This document shows, one piece after another, positions 1 through 11,030 of a stretch of DNA of 64,000 nucleotides; the stretch's first letter is position 1, and each line of letters begins with the position of its first letter. The DNA lies in contig CDMY01000261.1 in the NCBI GenBank assembly GCA_001179505.1, positions 68,187 to 132,186 of the forward strand, read 5' to 3'. The translations under genes and the position numbers were made by a program. Source of the stretch: Vitrella brassicaformis (lineage: Eukaryota > Sar > Vitrellaceae). A model generated the notes under the pieces. The model did not search any database and had not been told where the DNA came from. It worked only from the letters and a program-made list of their open reading frames with translations.

Positions 1-188
1 TGTTGTGTGTGCGGTGTGGTGTTTGGTAGGCTGCGGCTCAGACGACGTATTTCACGTGTACAGTGGGCAAGAAGCCATCGCACGCTCGGTCAGTGAGAAG
101 AAAGATAGATGGATGCTTCTTTGGCTACGCTCTCCGTCCAGTCACTCCATGCGTGGGCGTCCATGTCTGTCTGTCTGTCTGTCTGCAG

Positions 189-485
189 GTGTTATTTGAA
201 TGACACCGACGAGGTGTCCGAGCTCCTCGAAGCCCTCCAGCTCTTCACCACAAAGGTACCGTACCACCGCTCTCACCAAGACAGGCACACACCACACCCG
301 GAAGAGAGCACTTCCTTCCCCCGTGTGTCTGTGTGTATGTCAACGTGCAGCACAACGTGGTAGGCTCCTCATCGACAGTGCCGTACCACATCTCCTACAT
401 GCAGGGCCACTCGCCCCGGCCCCTCGCCGCCGATGTCTTCTTCGGCGTCGAGGACGAGTCAGTCGAGAGGAAAGACAGCCTCTGA
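189..485 (+). CDS. 3' end of an unrecognised protein (partial)
   Basis: Two exons can be read, 189-255 and 351-485, joined by a GT-AG intron (donor at 256, acceptor ending at 350). The frame opens with C-Y-L-N-D-T-D-E-V and continues across the splice to a TGA at 483-485. The C-terminal exon reads through V-P-Y-H-I-S-Y-M-Q-G-H and ends V-E-R-K-D-S-L. A TGTC run ending in CAG precedes the first exon, as in other introns of this window, so more exons lie to the left. I do not recognise the family. About 65 residues are visible, too few for a domain call. Confidence 0.45.
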
Positions 486-1982
486 TCGATCTGCAGATCT
501 GATGTGTAGAGGGAAGCTCTGGCGGGGGTATAAGTGAGTGTAGAGGGCGGGGGAGGGGACAGGAGGGGATACCCGACAGACACTGGCTAATGCTTGTTGG
601 GCTGGCAGGGTGAGGTGACAGGAAGGCAGGCAGGGAGGCAGGCAGGTCGCGCCGCGCCTCAGTGAGAGAGAGCCCTTTTATCGTCGGCGTGACACCATGA
701 GACACACACCGCACAGCACAGCACACCACCCCTGACTGGTTTTTTGCGCGCGTCAACGGTGTCTGCACCTGCACCTACCCCCTCTCTCTCTCTCTGTCTC
801 TGTCTGTCTGTCTGTCTATCTGCCGCAATTTTCTCGTTTGATCGAATCACATCTCGATGGATCGATGGCGGCCCCCACCCTTCCTCTGCCTGTCTCTCTG
901 TCTGTCTCTCTCTGCCTGCGTGGCGCTCTCCCCTCTCTCTCTCTCTGTCTGTCTAAGTATGTTTCTGCTCGTCACGACCGACCATGCCATGCACACGTGG
1001 CTATTTGTAGCTCAGCAGCACGGCAGCAGGCAGGGCTGATGAATGAGGGAACGAACGAGTGAGGGCAGACAGATTTTTCGTGTCAGTGGTCTGCGTGGCG
1101 CGGCGTGGCTTCTCGCATTGCGCATTGCGTATTGCATGGTCGGCACACCGATTCCATGTTTCATTCGCTCTCGTACTCTTATATAGGCGCATCCATCCAT
1201 GTGTGTGCACGGCCTGGTGTAGCGTGCCATGGGTTCAGCGGGCAGCAGCCAGTCCATCCATCCAGTTTCTCCCTCGCCCTGTGCCGTTCTTCTTTCCGAT
1301 GACCCGACCTCCCCTCCCCTCCCCTCCCCTCCTCTCCCCTCTCGCTGACACGGGTCAAATGCACTATTTTTGTTCGATCGCCCTGCCTGTCTGCCTGGGG
1401 GGGGGTTGGGGGTTAAGAGGTGAGGGGCCATATGGTACACCCCCCCACCCCCATGCCATGTCTGTCATCCTTCCATTGACTTCTATCTGCCTATTTGTCC
1501 GCCCTCCTCCTGGCTGCCTGCCTGTCCGTCCGGGTGTGTGTGTGTGCTGTTCGTGCGCCATGGTGTGTGTTGTGTGTGTGAGGGAGTGAGGTGTCAGAGG
1601 GGTGTGGTGTGGGCTAGTCTGTCTGGTGGATGGACGTCACTTGGTTGTGTGTTGTGAGACTTAAGGCATACATGAATGAGATGGTGTGTGGGTGCGGTGG
1701 GTGCGTGCCTTCGTGACTCACTCCCTCACTCTGTCTGTGTGTGTGTGTGTGGACACTTGTATCTACCCACCGTCAAGGCGTTGTAAAGCAGCTTTGTCTG
1801 TCATTCGCCCTCGCCATCCATCGAGTCATCGAGTCAGTCACTGCACACACAGGTCCATCGGAGCCGCGAGCAGTCTGCCTCACCTGTCCGTCCACTGTAC
1901 ACTCCCACACGACCCGAAGCCCACACAAGCAAACGCTCTCTACACACCCCCCGAAGACTCATTCCCCCGTCGCTCATCTATT
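486..1982. other. Convergent intergenic region rich in simple repeats
   Basis: This lies between the 3' ends of two convergent genes. CT/CTGT and TG runs fill the + strand to about 1760. From about 1845 CA-rich sequence takes over. I see no supported gene; the ORFs here translate the repeats into Ser/Leu/Cys/Val runs. Confidence 0.6.
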
Positions 1983-3110
1983 CTAGGCCACTGTCGTGAC
2001 CCCCTGCGTCAGACAGGCCACATACTCCCGCCACATGAGCGTCCGCTCAGGAAACCGCAGCAGCCGCCGCAAGTAGTCGCTGATGAACTCAGGAGACGTC
2101 TGGTCCCGCCCCTCTGCCAACAGGTCATACGTCACCACGGCAGCCCCCCGGTCGATCTCTCTGTCCTCCGTCACATAGGGGTTGACGCGCGTCAGCATGC
2201 GGACCACGCTCTCGGGCGACGCCCATATGGGGCGGTCTGCCGTGCGCATCTGCAGCTGCCGCAGGCCGTCCATGTCGGAGGAGGCTTCTAAAGCCTGACG
2301 GTAGAGTTCCCCGACCAGCCTGGGGCGATCTTCGAGAGCCTCGTATGGGTAGCAGAAGGGGAGGTACGGCAGCAGCTCCACAAACTCGTCACGCGAGATG
2401 AACTCTGTCGGGGTGGCTCTCAGCTTGCGGCCCGCCTTGCCCTTCCTGAAGCTGCCGGGCGGCCGCGGCAGCTTCTTCTCCGCCCGACCCTCCTCATTCA
2501 GAAACCGGTTGAAGGGATTCCGCTCCTTTGAGTCCAGCCCGTGTGTCGCCACCCACGTCAGCAGCGCCTCCCTATCGAGCCCCTCGCCCTCGCCGGCGTC
2601 ATCCGCCTCTCTCAGCATCCTCTTCATGTCGAAGAGCTTGAACCACGGCGCTCGGCAGAACGCGGTGGAGTCGGCGGGCATCTGCCACCCCCGCTCGTTG
2701 TCCTTGCGGCGGTTGTCGATTCGCCTGGCGTGTTTGAAGGTCATCTGCTGCATCTCCTTGGTCTGTGCGATGCCCCACGAGAAGCCGCCTGCCTGCTCGG
2801 CCAGGCGGCCGAAGACCTTGATCATGTCCATGTACTGAAAACCCGGCTCGACCGCCTGTCGAGGTCTGCTGTCTAGTCGACTTGGGAAGCGGCGAGTGGG
2901 TGAGCTGATCCTCCGAGTCGACGCAGCGATAGCCACGGAGGATGCTTCACCAGGCCGAATGGCTGGCGCCAGCAGCAAGCACCACAGCTGGAGAAGAAAG
3001 CGACGAAACGGTAATGAAGATTTCCTTCCCGCATGCGGTCTTGAGACCCAGGGAGTCGACAGAGGGTCACCGTGTGGTGCTGGATCTGACGTGCTGGCGT
3101 CGGCGGGCAT
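1983..3110 (-). CDS. Hypothetical protein, single long exon
   Basis: An uninterrupted frame of 375 codons starts at an ATG (3108-3110) and ends at 1983. Residues about 38-57 form a hydrophobic stretch (F-L-L-Q-L-W-C-L-L-L-A) preceded by Arg/Lys, which could be a late signal anchor or part of a targeting leader. The remainder is soluble, charged and Arg/Glu-rich, with aromatic segments such as W-F-K-L-F-D-M-K-R and P-Y-L-P-F-C-Y-P-Y-E. Codon use looks like real coding sequence. No introns are needed, which is unusual here. It is head-to-head with the eIF3m gene, with 228 bases between the two ATGs. I do not recognise the family; an in-frame ATG further in, past the hydrophobic part, could be the true start. 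Confidence 0.7.
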   Translation of the reverse strand: MPADASTSDPAPHGDPLSTPWVSRPHAGRKSSLPFRRFLLQLWCLLLAPAIRPGEASSVAIAASTRRISSPTRRFPSRLDSRPRQAVEPGFQYMDMIKVFGRLAEQAGGFSWGIAQTKEMQQMTFKHARRIDNRRKDNERGWQMPADSTAFCRAPWFKLFDMKRMLREADDAGEGEGLDREALLTWVATHGLDSKERNPFNRFLNEEGRAEKKLPRPPGSFRKGKAGRKLRATPTEFISRDEFVELLPYLPFCYPYEALEDRPRLVGELYRQALEASSDMDGLRQLQMRTADRPIWASPESVVRMLTRVNPYVTEDREIDRGAAVVTYDLLAEGRDQTSPEFISDYLRRLLRFPERTLMWREYVACLTQGVTTVA

Positions 3111-3338
3111 GGGATCTGCTGAACAGTCGTCTGTGGACTCGCAACGGATCTCGATGAATGGAGCCCGTCACGGTCTGCACGCGGACAACGGGCACGCGAT
3201 GACAGCCTCGCCTTGAGAGGAGATCAGCGATCCCCTGTTGACTGCGAGCTAAGAAGCAGAGATCTGCAGCCGCCAGGCTTCTCACGCTGTGTCCACGGCT
3301 GCGTCGGTGTAGGCTGTTGATTGCATTCATTGAGCATC
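3111..3338. promoter_or_regulatory. Divergent promoter interval with a TGCGAGCT element
   Basis: These 228 bases separate two opposed ATGs and must hold both 5' UTRs and promoters. The octamer TGCGAGCT lies at 3243-3250, about 96 bases before the eIF3m ATG. A near match on the minus strand (TTGCGAGTC, about 3137-3145) faces the other gene. The regulatory role is inferred from recurrence of the octamer in five other head-to-head intervals. Confidence 0.5.
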
Positions 3339-4741
3339 ATGACGACGTTTTTGCCGCTCAACGAGGACACGGACGGTCAGAAGGCCGCGGTGGGCATAGC
3401 CGACTGGCTGCTGGACAACTGCATCAAGCCGCGGCTGCCGACCGAGGAGGCCAACACCTTCTGGACCGAGTTCTCCGAGACCTTCAAGCAGCAGGACTTC
3501 ATCCAGATCTTCCACCTGCTGCTCAAGTACGAGCCGCAGGTGTTCCAGACCATCACCCTCGCCGAAACCCCCGAGGCCAAGCTCAAGGCCCTCAAGGAAT
3601 GCGAGGGGTTCTTCACCGTGCTCATGTCGATCCTGCTGCGGTTCGAGGATGAGGACGAGATCATGCGGTCCGCAGAGACCCTCGGCAAGGCCCTCTCCCG
3701 CGACACCGACACCCCCGACCTCCGGCTGCGTCTGCTGATGGCCCTATACAACATGTTCCAGCCGGCCTTTCCAGTGCGGTACCCCGTGTTTGTGTCGATA
3801 GTGCAGTACGCGGCCAAGGTGGAGCGGTTCGAGGTGCTGGTGCCGTACCTCAGCTGCCTGGAGGCCTGGATGGCCGACTGGAACCTCAAGCCCAAGCAGA
3901 GGAGGGCGCTGCACCAGGCCATCGGCAAGAACCTCAAGAAGGCAAACAGGGGCAATGTGGCCTTCAAACACATCAAGGAATTCCTCAAAGGTAGGTTTGT
4001 GAGGCAAGGGGCAGGTGCACATCCATTCCATGCATCCCTGCGTGTTTGGATGTGTTGTGTTGCATCGTGTGTGTTGCAGGTTACCAGGGTGAGAGTGAGT
4101 CCGAGTTGGACAAGGAGGAGGTGATCAGCGCGGCGATGGAGCTGTGCGAGGATGCCATCCGGCTGCCCTCCCTCATGTACTACGACTCCATCCTCTCACT
4201 GGATGCCGTCCGACACCTCCAGCACACCCCCTACAAGAAACTCGTCGAGCTCGTCGAGATCCTCACCGAGGGCGGCCTGCCGGAGCTCAAGGCCTTCTAC
4301 GAAGCAAACGGCAAGCTCTTCCAGGAGCACGACATCAGCTTTGACGCGTGCGCCCGCAAGATCCGTCTGCTCTCCCTGACCTCCCTGGCGCTCGGCAAGA
4401 GTGAGCTCTCGCTGGACCTGATCGGCGAGACCCTCGACGTCCCTGCTGGTGAGGTGGAGAGCTGGGTGGTGACGGCCATCGGGCAGGGGCTGCTGGACGC
4501 GCGCATCGACCAGATGAGGCGGGTGGTGCTGATCAAGTCGGCCATGCAGCGGCAGTTCGGGCGGCCGCAGTGGGAGACGCTCAAGCAGCGCCTCGTGGCC
4601 TGGCAGAAGAACGTCGAGCAGCTCATGAGCGTGTGGGAGAGCACGAGACAGAAGAGGGGCGAGGCCATCGGCGAGATGACCAGCGGCATGCTCGCCAACG
4701 GCCACGGCGGGCGGGACAGCAGCAGTGATTTCAGACGATGA
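3339..4741 (+). CDS. EIF3M: Eukaryotic translation initiation factor 3 subunit M (PCI domain)
   Basis: Two exons, 3339-3990 and 4080-4741, give about 437 residues after removal of an 89-base GT-AG intron that splits a Gly codon. The N-terminal two thirds are stacked helices (T-F-W-T-E-F-S-E-T-F-K, L-L-M-A-L-Y-N-M-F). The C-terminal third is a PCI/winged-helix module: L-T-S-L-A-L-G-K-S-E-L-S, then a helix and I-G-Q-G-L-L-D-A-R-I-D-Q, a pattern typical of eIF3m and the related COP9 subunit CSN7. Family knowledge: eIF3m is part of the helical core of eIF3, which binds the 40S subunit during cytosolic translation initiation. Length fits eIF3m better than the shorter CSN7. The ATG chosen is the first in frame; the 18 bases before it contain only TTG codons. 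It is head-to-head with the minus-strand gene to its left and convergent with the coiled-coil gene to its right. Confidence 0.9.
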
Positions 4742-5101
4742 TGCGATGGACAGGGGGTGGGGGTGTTCGGTTGTGCAATGCGATACGATGCGAGGTTGGT
4801 GTTTTGACGAGGGAGAAGCTGACTGACTGACTCACCCACCGGCAGGCTGCTGATTTGATCTATCGTCTTTTAAGCAAGCTGTCTGCCTGCCTATTACGTG
4901 TGTGTGCGCGTGGTGCATGAGACTTCCCTGTGCTGTGGATGTGATGTGGGCATCTGTCGTCCACTGAACTGAAGCAATCAATGCTGAGGATTCACGAGTG
5001 AGGTTCCTGCACTTAGCCTGCCTGCCCATCGACTCGACAAACACACACACGCAGGCAGGCCGAAAGACAGCCACTGTCCTTCCTATCTATTTCCTATCGT
5101 T
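4742..5101. other. Convergent intergenic region
   Basis: About 360 bases between the stops of two convergent genes. The left half carries TG-type sequence (for example gtgtgtgtgcgcg near 4900) and the right half carries an ACAC run at 5040-5051. No gene seen. Confidence 0.5.
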
Positions 5102-8088
5102 CTACCGGTGCTGCCTGAGTTTCCTCTGCATCTGATCGAGTCTGTTCTCCAACTGCGTCACCTGAGACTGAAGCTGCTGCTTCGTCTCAGACAAACTCTA
5201 CACACACCAACACAACCACAACCACACACACATGGCCAATCAATATTCACAACCACCCCCCACCCCCACCCACGCCAGCCCGTGCCCATTCTCCTTCGTG
5301 CTGACCGACCTCACCTCGAAGGACAGCAGCTCCGCCAGCAGTGTCTCCTTCTCTCTGGTTTTGGCCTCTGCCAGTCGCGCCTCCTCGCGGCTTCGCAACA
5401 CGGCCTTGTTGAGGCTGCAGACCAGGGCCTCCTTCTCGCTCACTGAAGACGTCAGCTGCTGGTCGTACGCTCGCAGGACGGCCCTCTCGGTGGCAAAGAG
5501 CCTCTCGAGGTCGAGCAGCCGGTGCTCTACCGTGTGCAGGTCTGGCCAGGGTGGGGGGACACAGACAGAAGAGGTGTCTCCTTCCCTCCCTCTGTGTGTC
5601 TCTCTCTCTCTGTGTCTGTCTGTCTGTCTGGATGGATGGATGGATGTCGTGTGCATACCTTACCCCTGTTGAGTTGGAGCCTTCTCCGTGTGAGCATGTG
5701 TATCTCGGTGCCGATCAGGACGGCCTCGTGCTGCAGCGCCGCCTCCGCACTCATGCGCTCAAAGTGAAACCGCTGCTCCTACACACACACCACACACACA
5801 CACACCACACACACACACACACACATATCGGCATTTGCAATGGGAGAGGGGCGGGGGGGGATCCACCTTGAGGATCCACTGCTGTTCCTCCGCGACGAGT
5901 TTGGACCTGAGTTGCTCGCTGGCCTCCTCGGCGGCCTCCACCTCGTGCAGCAACACTCGAATGTGCGACACCGCCTCGCGAGACGCTCCCGCCTCACTCT
6001 CGTGACGCAGCAACGCCTTCTTGCGCAGATGCACCTACACACCACACACAACACAACACAACACCCCAGTGGCTGGTTGGCTGGTTGGGCGTTCGTGTGT
6101 GTTGAATGGCATTTTTGCCTACGAGCTGGTCGCTGATCTCCTGTTGCTTGAGGGCCTTTTGGTAGCTGGCCCATGAGGGGCTGTGCAGGTGGTCGCCGCA
6201 GAGGACCAGCCGGTCCCTTATGCACCGCTGCTGAGTGCGGTGGAGGTGCTGCAGCTCCTCCAGCAACGACACGGCCTCCATCCCACGACGGCCATACAGC
6301 TGATATATCGAAGCAGGGAGGCGGGAGGCGTGTGAGTTGTGTCTCCGTGTGTGTGTGGCGCGTGCACAGAGATACCTCTTGCAGATGGCGGTGCAGCTCT
6401 TGTGGCGTCGGGCATGGATACGCCTGGTAAAGGAGGGAGGGGCGACACAGCCCGTCGGTCTGTCTGATAGCTTGGTTGTTTTGCGTGCTCACTGCTTTGA
6501 CGTGCGTCTGCAGCAGCTCTCTGATGCTCTCACTGGGCACACCAGGCGGCCCCTCCATGCCCTCACCCTACACACACACACACACACATGCCGGTGACCT
6601 CCCCAGCCCCCACTCAGTGACCACCCACCCACCATGAGTGCCTTGACCAGCGGACCGTCCCCTCCTCCACGCAACACCTCGGCAACAACGTCACACCCCT
6701 CAGCAAACTCCACAACGAGCCCTCCACTGTCTGGTACATCGGCGAAGGCCGCGGCGCCCAGCAGGTGCAGCGACGACAGCAGGCGGGGCTTGCTCGACAT
6801 GGCGGCGAGAGAGCCACCGGGGATGACAACCGACCTGCATGGCAAATGGACGAGTCACTGACGCCTTCATGTGTGTGTGGGAGGGGGGAGGAGAGGGGGA
6901 TACCTTCTGATCGCGGCTTTGCGGTCCAGCAGGTCTGCTACCGTGCCTACAGCCACGGCACCGGATGAAGTATCTGAGACGAATGAGCACCACTGAGACA
7001 GTCAATATGTTGTCACTCCTGCCTGCCTGCCTGCCTGCCTGCCTGCGTCTCTGTCTGACCGATCTGCAGTGCCTGCATCATGTCGGATGCCTTGAGCAGC
7101 TCAGGCTGCGTCATGACCAACACACCCTGCCACACACCTGCGCGCCATCTCGTCCACACACATAAAATACGTCCACACACCGGGATGAATCTCACCCTAA
7201 GGCGCCGCACCTGTCAGTGCCGTGTCGAGCAGCCGCGCGATGCTGACGATGTCCACCCTGCCGTCCGTCGCAGAATGCTCCAGCCAACCTGCACACACAC
7301 AAAGAAAGAACCACCACAGAAAGCTGCACACACCCTCAATCAAGCCAATGTCTCCGGTGCGCACGATGCGCTCACTCTGGCATTTGGTCCGTCGCTGCTG
7401 GTGGAGGGTCCCCACGTGTGTGTCGATGGCATCGATGACAGCCGTGACGGAGACCCTCCACTGCCCCCTGAAGTATGTCCGCCATATCTGCTGGAGGGCA
7501 CCGCTGCAGAAGTAGTTCTCGGGGTCGAGGCCACGCAGCACTCTAGATAGAGACAAAGCAAAGAGACACACAGACGGCTGGGATGGATGGATGGATGGAT
7601 GGATGGATGGATGGCTGGATGGAAAGATGGGCGTGTGACGTCGGCACTCACTCTGCAGGCTTGAGAGGTGGTGACTCCGAGACGGTGTAGTGGTCCAGCG
7701 CGCCGATGGACCTCACCGCCCACTGCAGCTGACCCGCTAGACGGCGCAAACCGATCAAACACGACTTCGTCACACACACACACACACACAAGCGAAGGGC
7801 GCGGCGAATGACACGCAGTGACGGCCGGCAGCAGAATCCTGCTTCTCACCTGCAGCTCCCTCTTGACGGGCAGGGCGTCCAGCAGCGCCTGCCGCTCCGT
7901 CGGGGCTTCTGGCTCGGGAGCACTGGCGCTGCACTGCTCGCCGATGCTCTGCCTGACCCGGGCAAACACTTCGAGGAAGGCCAGCAGGAGGAGCCGCACA
8001 TTTCGCAGCGACTCCTCGATGGCACTCACAAACACCGACAGAGACGAACTCTGCACACACACAGACATACATACATACATACATACAT

Positions 8089-8122
<34 letters not shown>

Positions 8123-8371
8123 GGCGAGCTGACGTAATTGCACTGGATAGCGCCTTGCATGGCACACTCTCACCGGGGCGCCTTGGCTCCCCTCTGCATC
8201 GATCTCCACCACCTTGTCCACGAGCGGCAGCTTGGCCTCCAGCCGCCGCAGCACCGTCAGTGCTAGCCGGTGGGCGGGGCTGCCACAAAGCCGTGGATGC
8301 AGCTCCGGGAGCTGCTGAACGAGGCCAAGACACGAGCTGGTCAGATCAGCCAGAGACGATGTCGAGCTCAT
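5102..8371 (-). CDS. Multi-exon coiled-coil protein, function unknown
   Basis: The ATG is at 8369-8371 and the stop at 5102-5104. Roughly a dozen exons are separated by introns with CA runs on the + strand (TG on the sense strand). The N-terminus ([11 protein letters not shown]) leads into helical exons at about 8370-8175, 8052-7852, 7735-7655 and 7545-7331. The second half is strongly coiled coil: [28 protein letters not shown] and, at the C-terminus, [16 protein letters not shown]. The estimated length is 700-800 residues. Such architecture is common in augmin (HAUS) and other centrosomal or spindle components, but I see no diagnostic motif, so that is only a suggestion. A longer frame continues upstream of this ATG on the minus strand to 8791. 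I prefer the ATG at 8371 because the upstream part is low quality. Confidence 0.7.
7581..7618. repeat. GGAT tetranucleotide repeat
   Basis: About eight GGAT units in an intron of the minus-strand coiled-coil gene. Confidence 0.85.
8063..8121. repeat. ACAT and ACAG tetranucleotide repeats in an intron
   Basis: ACAT units at 8065-8089 pass into CAGA units at 8090-8120 in the intron between exons 1 and 2 of the minus-strand coiled-coil gene. Confidence 0.85.
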
Positions 8372-8503
8372 GATGGGATATATAAGGGGCAGTGAGGGGG
8401 AGAGGGGGAGGCGCTTGACCCAGCTAGATGCACTTAAGGTCACAATGGGGGGCAGCTGAATCGACCGAGACGCGCGTCCCGTGGGCGTCTTGGGGGCGTG
8501 ATG

Positions 8504-8511
8504 TGCGAGCT
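8504..8511 (+). promoter_or_regulatory. TGCGAGCT element between the coiled-coil gene and the MORC gene
   Basis: The octamer sits in the 522-base interval between two opposed ATGs. It is part of a near-perfect palindrome, CGAGCTGAGCTCG, so it reads almost the same toward either gene. The role is inferred from recurrence. Confidence 0.45.
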
Positions 8512-8893
8512 GAGCTCGAGATGGATCCACTGGGGGAAGATCAATGGCCTCACACAGCCGGTAGAGTGTGACCACACCGACCCAGCTCAGATCTGACCAA
8601 AACCGGATCTCGGCGCACATCCATCCGCCGGGCAAAAAAGCGACTGGCCGGTAAGGGAGATGCAGGGCCACACGTGACGTGGGGCAGAGAGGAGCCGCCA
8701 CACCCGCTACATGCACCTCTGATGCCACACCCATGCACACCCTCCTCCCTCCCCATGCACCCCACCTGAGTGCTTCCTTCCCACATGTCATGTCAGTCGT
8801 GTGTCCTGTCCTTCCCTCAGGTGATCAGATCAGATCCCGCCACTCACTCTACTCAGTCAGTCGCCAGCCACCAGCCGTCGTATCCTTGGTGTG

Positions 8894-9208
8894 ATGGCGC
8901 GTTTCGACCCGTCGGTTCAGTACTGGGGCGACAGCGTGTCATGCTTCACCATAGTGCTGGACCCCTGCATCAGGACCAAGGCCGACCTCAAGCAGTGCAT
9001 GGTCAGCCAACCCAGCGAGTACCCAGCCATACGAGTGTACGCCAAGCGGCGGGACAGTGGTGGCCAGCAGCCAATGCTGGTGGACGGGAGCAGCAGCAGC
9101 GGCGCGGGAGCCGCTGGCGGGGCCGGGAGTGGGGTGTCGGTCAAGGTCGTGGCGGCGCTGTTTGACAACTCGAGGTGGGCTGAGTGTGGGAGAATGGGGA
9201 GGCGGTGT

Positions 9209-9239
<31 letters not shown>

Positions 9240-10996
9240 CAGTTTTGAGCCTTCCGAGGCCATCCAGACGGTCATGTCTGTGCTTCCAAACTGGGAGCGA
9301 CAGTAAGCAGAACAAAAGCCAACGAGAGCATTGCACATCCCAACCTACCTTGTACACCACCCGTCGCGTGTCAGATTGGGCGAGAAGCTGAGCGCTGCCG
9401 AGGGCAAAGCGAATGGCGCGGCGGCACAGAACGGCACCATTTCCCACGTCCCCAGCGGAAGTAGGGAGCGGAGCAAACACGCCCCGCCCCCCACACCAAC
9501 CTACACACACAGACAAGAATCCATCCGTTCATCTCTGTTTCTCCCGATTGATTTCAGTTGTGGGGTCGGTCCCTGCCCGTGCAGAGCAGCACGGCCAGCC
9601 GCAGGTAAACGGCCTTCCTGGTCCGCTGCCGCCCCCTCCCCCGCCCCCGCCACCCATCACCAAAGCACACACCCCCACAAGCAGACAGATCGACAAGGGC
9701 AGACCTCTTGGTGAGTGCGTGGGTGGGTGGGTGGGTGGGTGGACGGCCATCCACACAGCCACATATACGTTGATGGCGTCAGGTCCGCGTGACCAGTTGA
9801 AGCGTCACATGGAGTCGTTCCCGAGTCGGCCGCCCCAGGCCACACTCAAGGACCTCGTCGACTACATCTTTGCCGAGAACGTCGTGGGCCCGGACCAGCG
9901 CAAAATGATCACCGAGATCGTAACCTAAAATACTCGTCTCTGTCTGCCTGCCTGTGGTTTCACCTCTAGCAATCAAAAGCATTCCTCCTCCCCCCCTCCC
10001 TCCCTCCCTCCCTCCCTCCTTCCCATGTGTGTGTGTCTGTGCAATGTCATTCTTTCCATCCAGGTGCAGAAGTTCCTCCACGACGAGATCAAACACCAAG
10101 ACGTCTACATGTATGTCAGCAGGAGGAGGACGGCACGGCACACAAGCAGCATAAACAAGACAGACCCACCCCTCCCTCTCCCTCCCTCTTGGCCTCCTCA
10201 CTCAGGCACATCGGCAACGTGATAGGCGCGGATTTCCTGCAGTCGTGCATCCGTGTGGTCCACAAGAACATCAGGGACAAGATGACGGCCGGCGGTCACC
10301 ACCCCCACGCACCACAACACGACGGCTACCCACCACCGGGCGGTAGCAGAGGCCTCACCAACGGAGTTGGCAGGAGGGTCAGTGAGGCAGGCTCTACTTT
10401 GGGGGCTTAGTGAATGGATGGACACCATACGCGATGGTTGTGTGTTCTGTGTGTGTGTGTGTGTGTGTGTAGGAGATGGATGCAAGGAACGTGCGCAGAG
10501 GTACACAGGAGCGAGCGGACTCAGTCACACGGTTCCAGCTGTCTCTACGCGTTGATTATGGTCATTCAGAGAACGTTGTTCTTCCCCGCGCCGGTGCGGC
10601 CCCCTCTCATGCGTCGGCGAACGGCGCCGTCAACGCCGGCCGAGGTCAGGCGGCTGACTGACACCCAATGCCCACACACAGCACTGACTGACACCGGTTG
10701 CTTCTGGCTGGCCTGGCTGTGCAGGCGCCCCCATGCCCAAGAGTCAGTGGGAGAAAACGTCGTGGATCCACGTAGACGCCATCAAGAAGAAGGTGAGTGA
10801 GTGACCACAGACTGACTGACTGGGAGGGGGAGGGAGGGAGGGAGGGGCCTCGTCACGTGAGCTGCATCATATCGTACGCAGAGCGTGTTGGGTCCGAACG
10901 CTGGTCACGCGATGCTCGTCAACCCCGAGAAGTTCGAAGCCTACTTCTTCGGCGGTATCCTTCCATCCAACCAACCATCCATCCATCCCCCACCTC

Positions 10997-11030
<34 letters not shown>

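Noticed and set aside
3377-3988. Long minus-strand frame opposite eIF3m
   Set aside because: Shadow of the GC-rich codons of the eIF3m exon; the + strand product is a clear family member.
8063-8121. CRISPR-like regular repeat
   Set aside because: Plain tetranucleotide microsatellites with no unique spacers, in a eukaryotic intron.
7340-8791. A 483-codon open frame on the minus strand taken as one exon
   Set aside because: It reads through introns made of CTGT/TGTA repeats and an upstream non-coding stretch. The real exons lie inside it, but the frame as a whole is not a protein.
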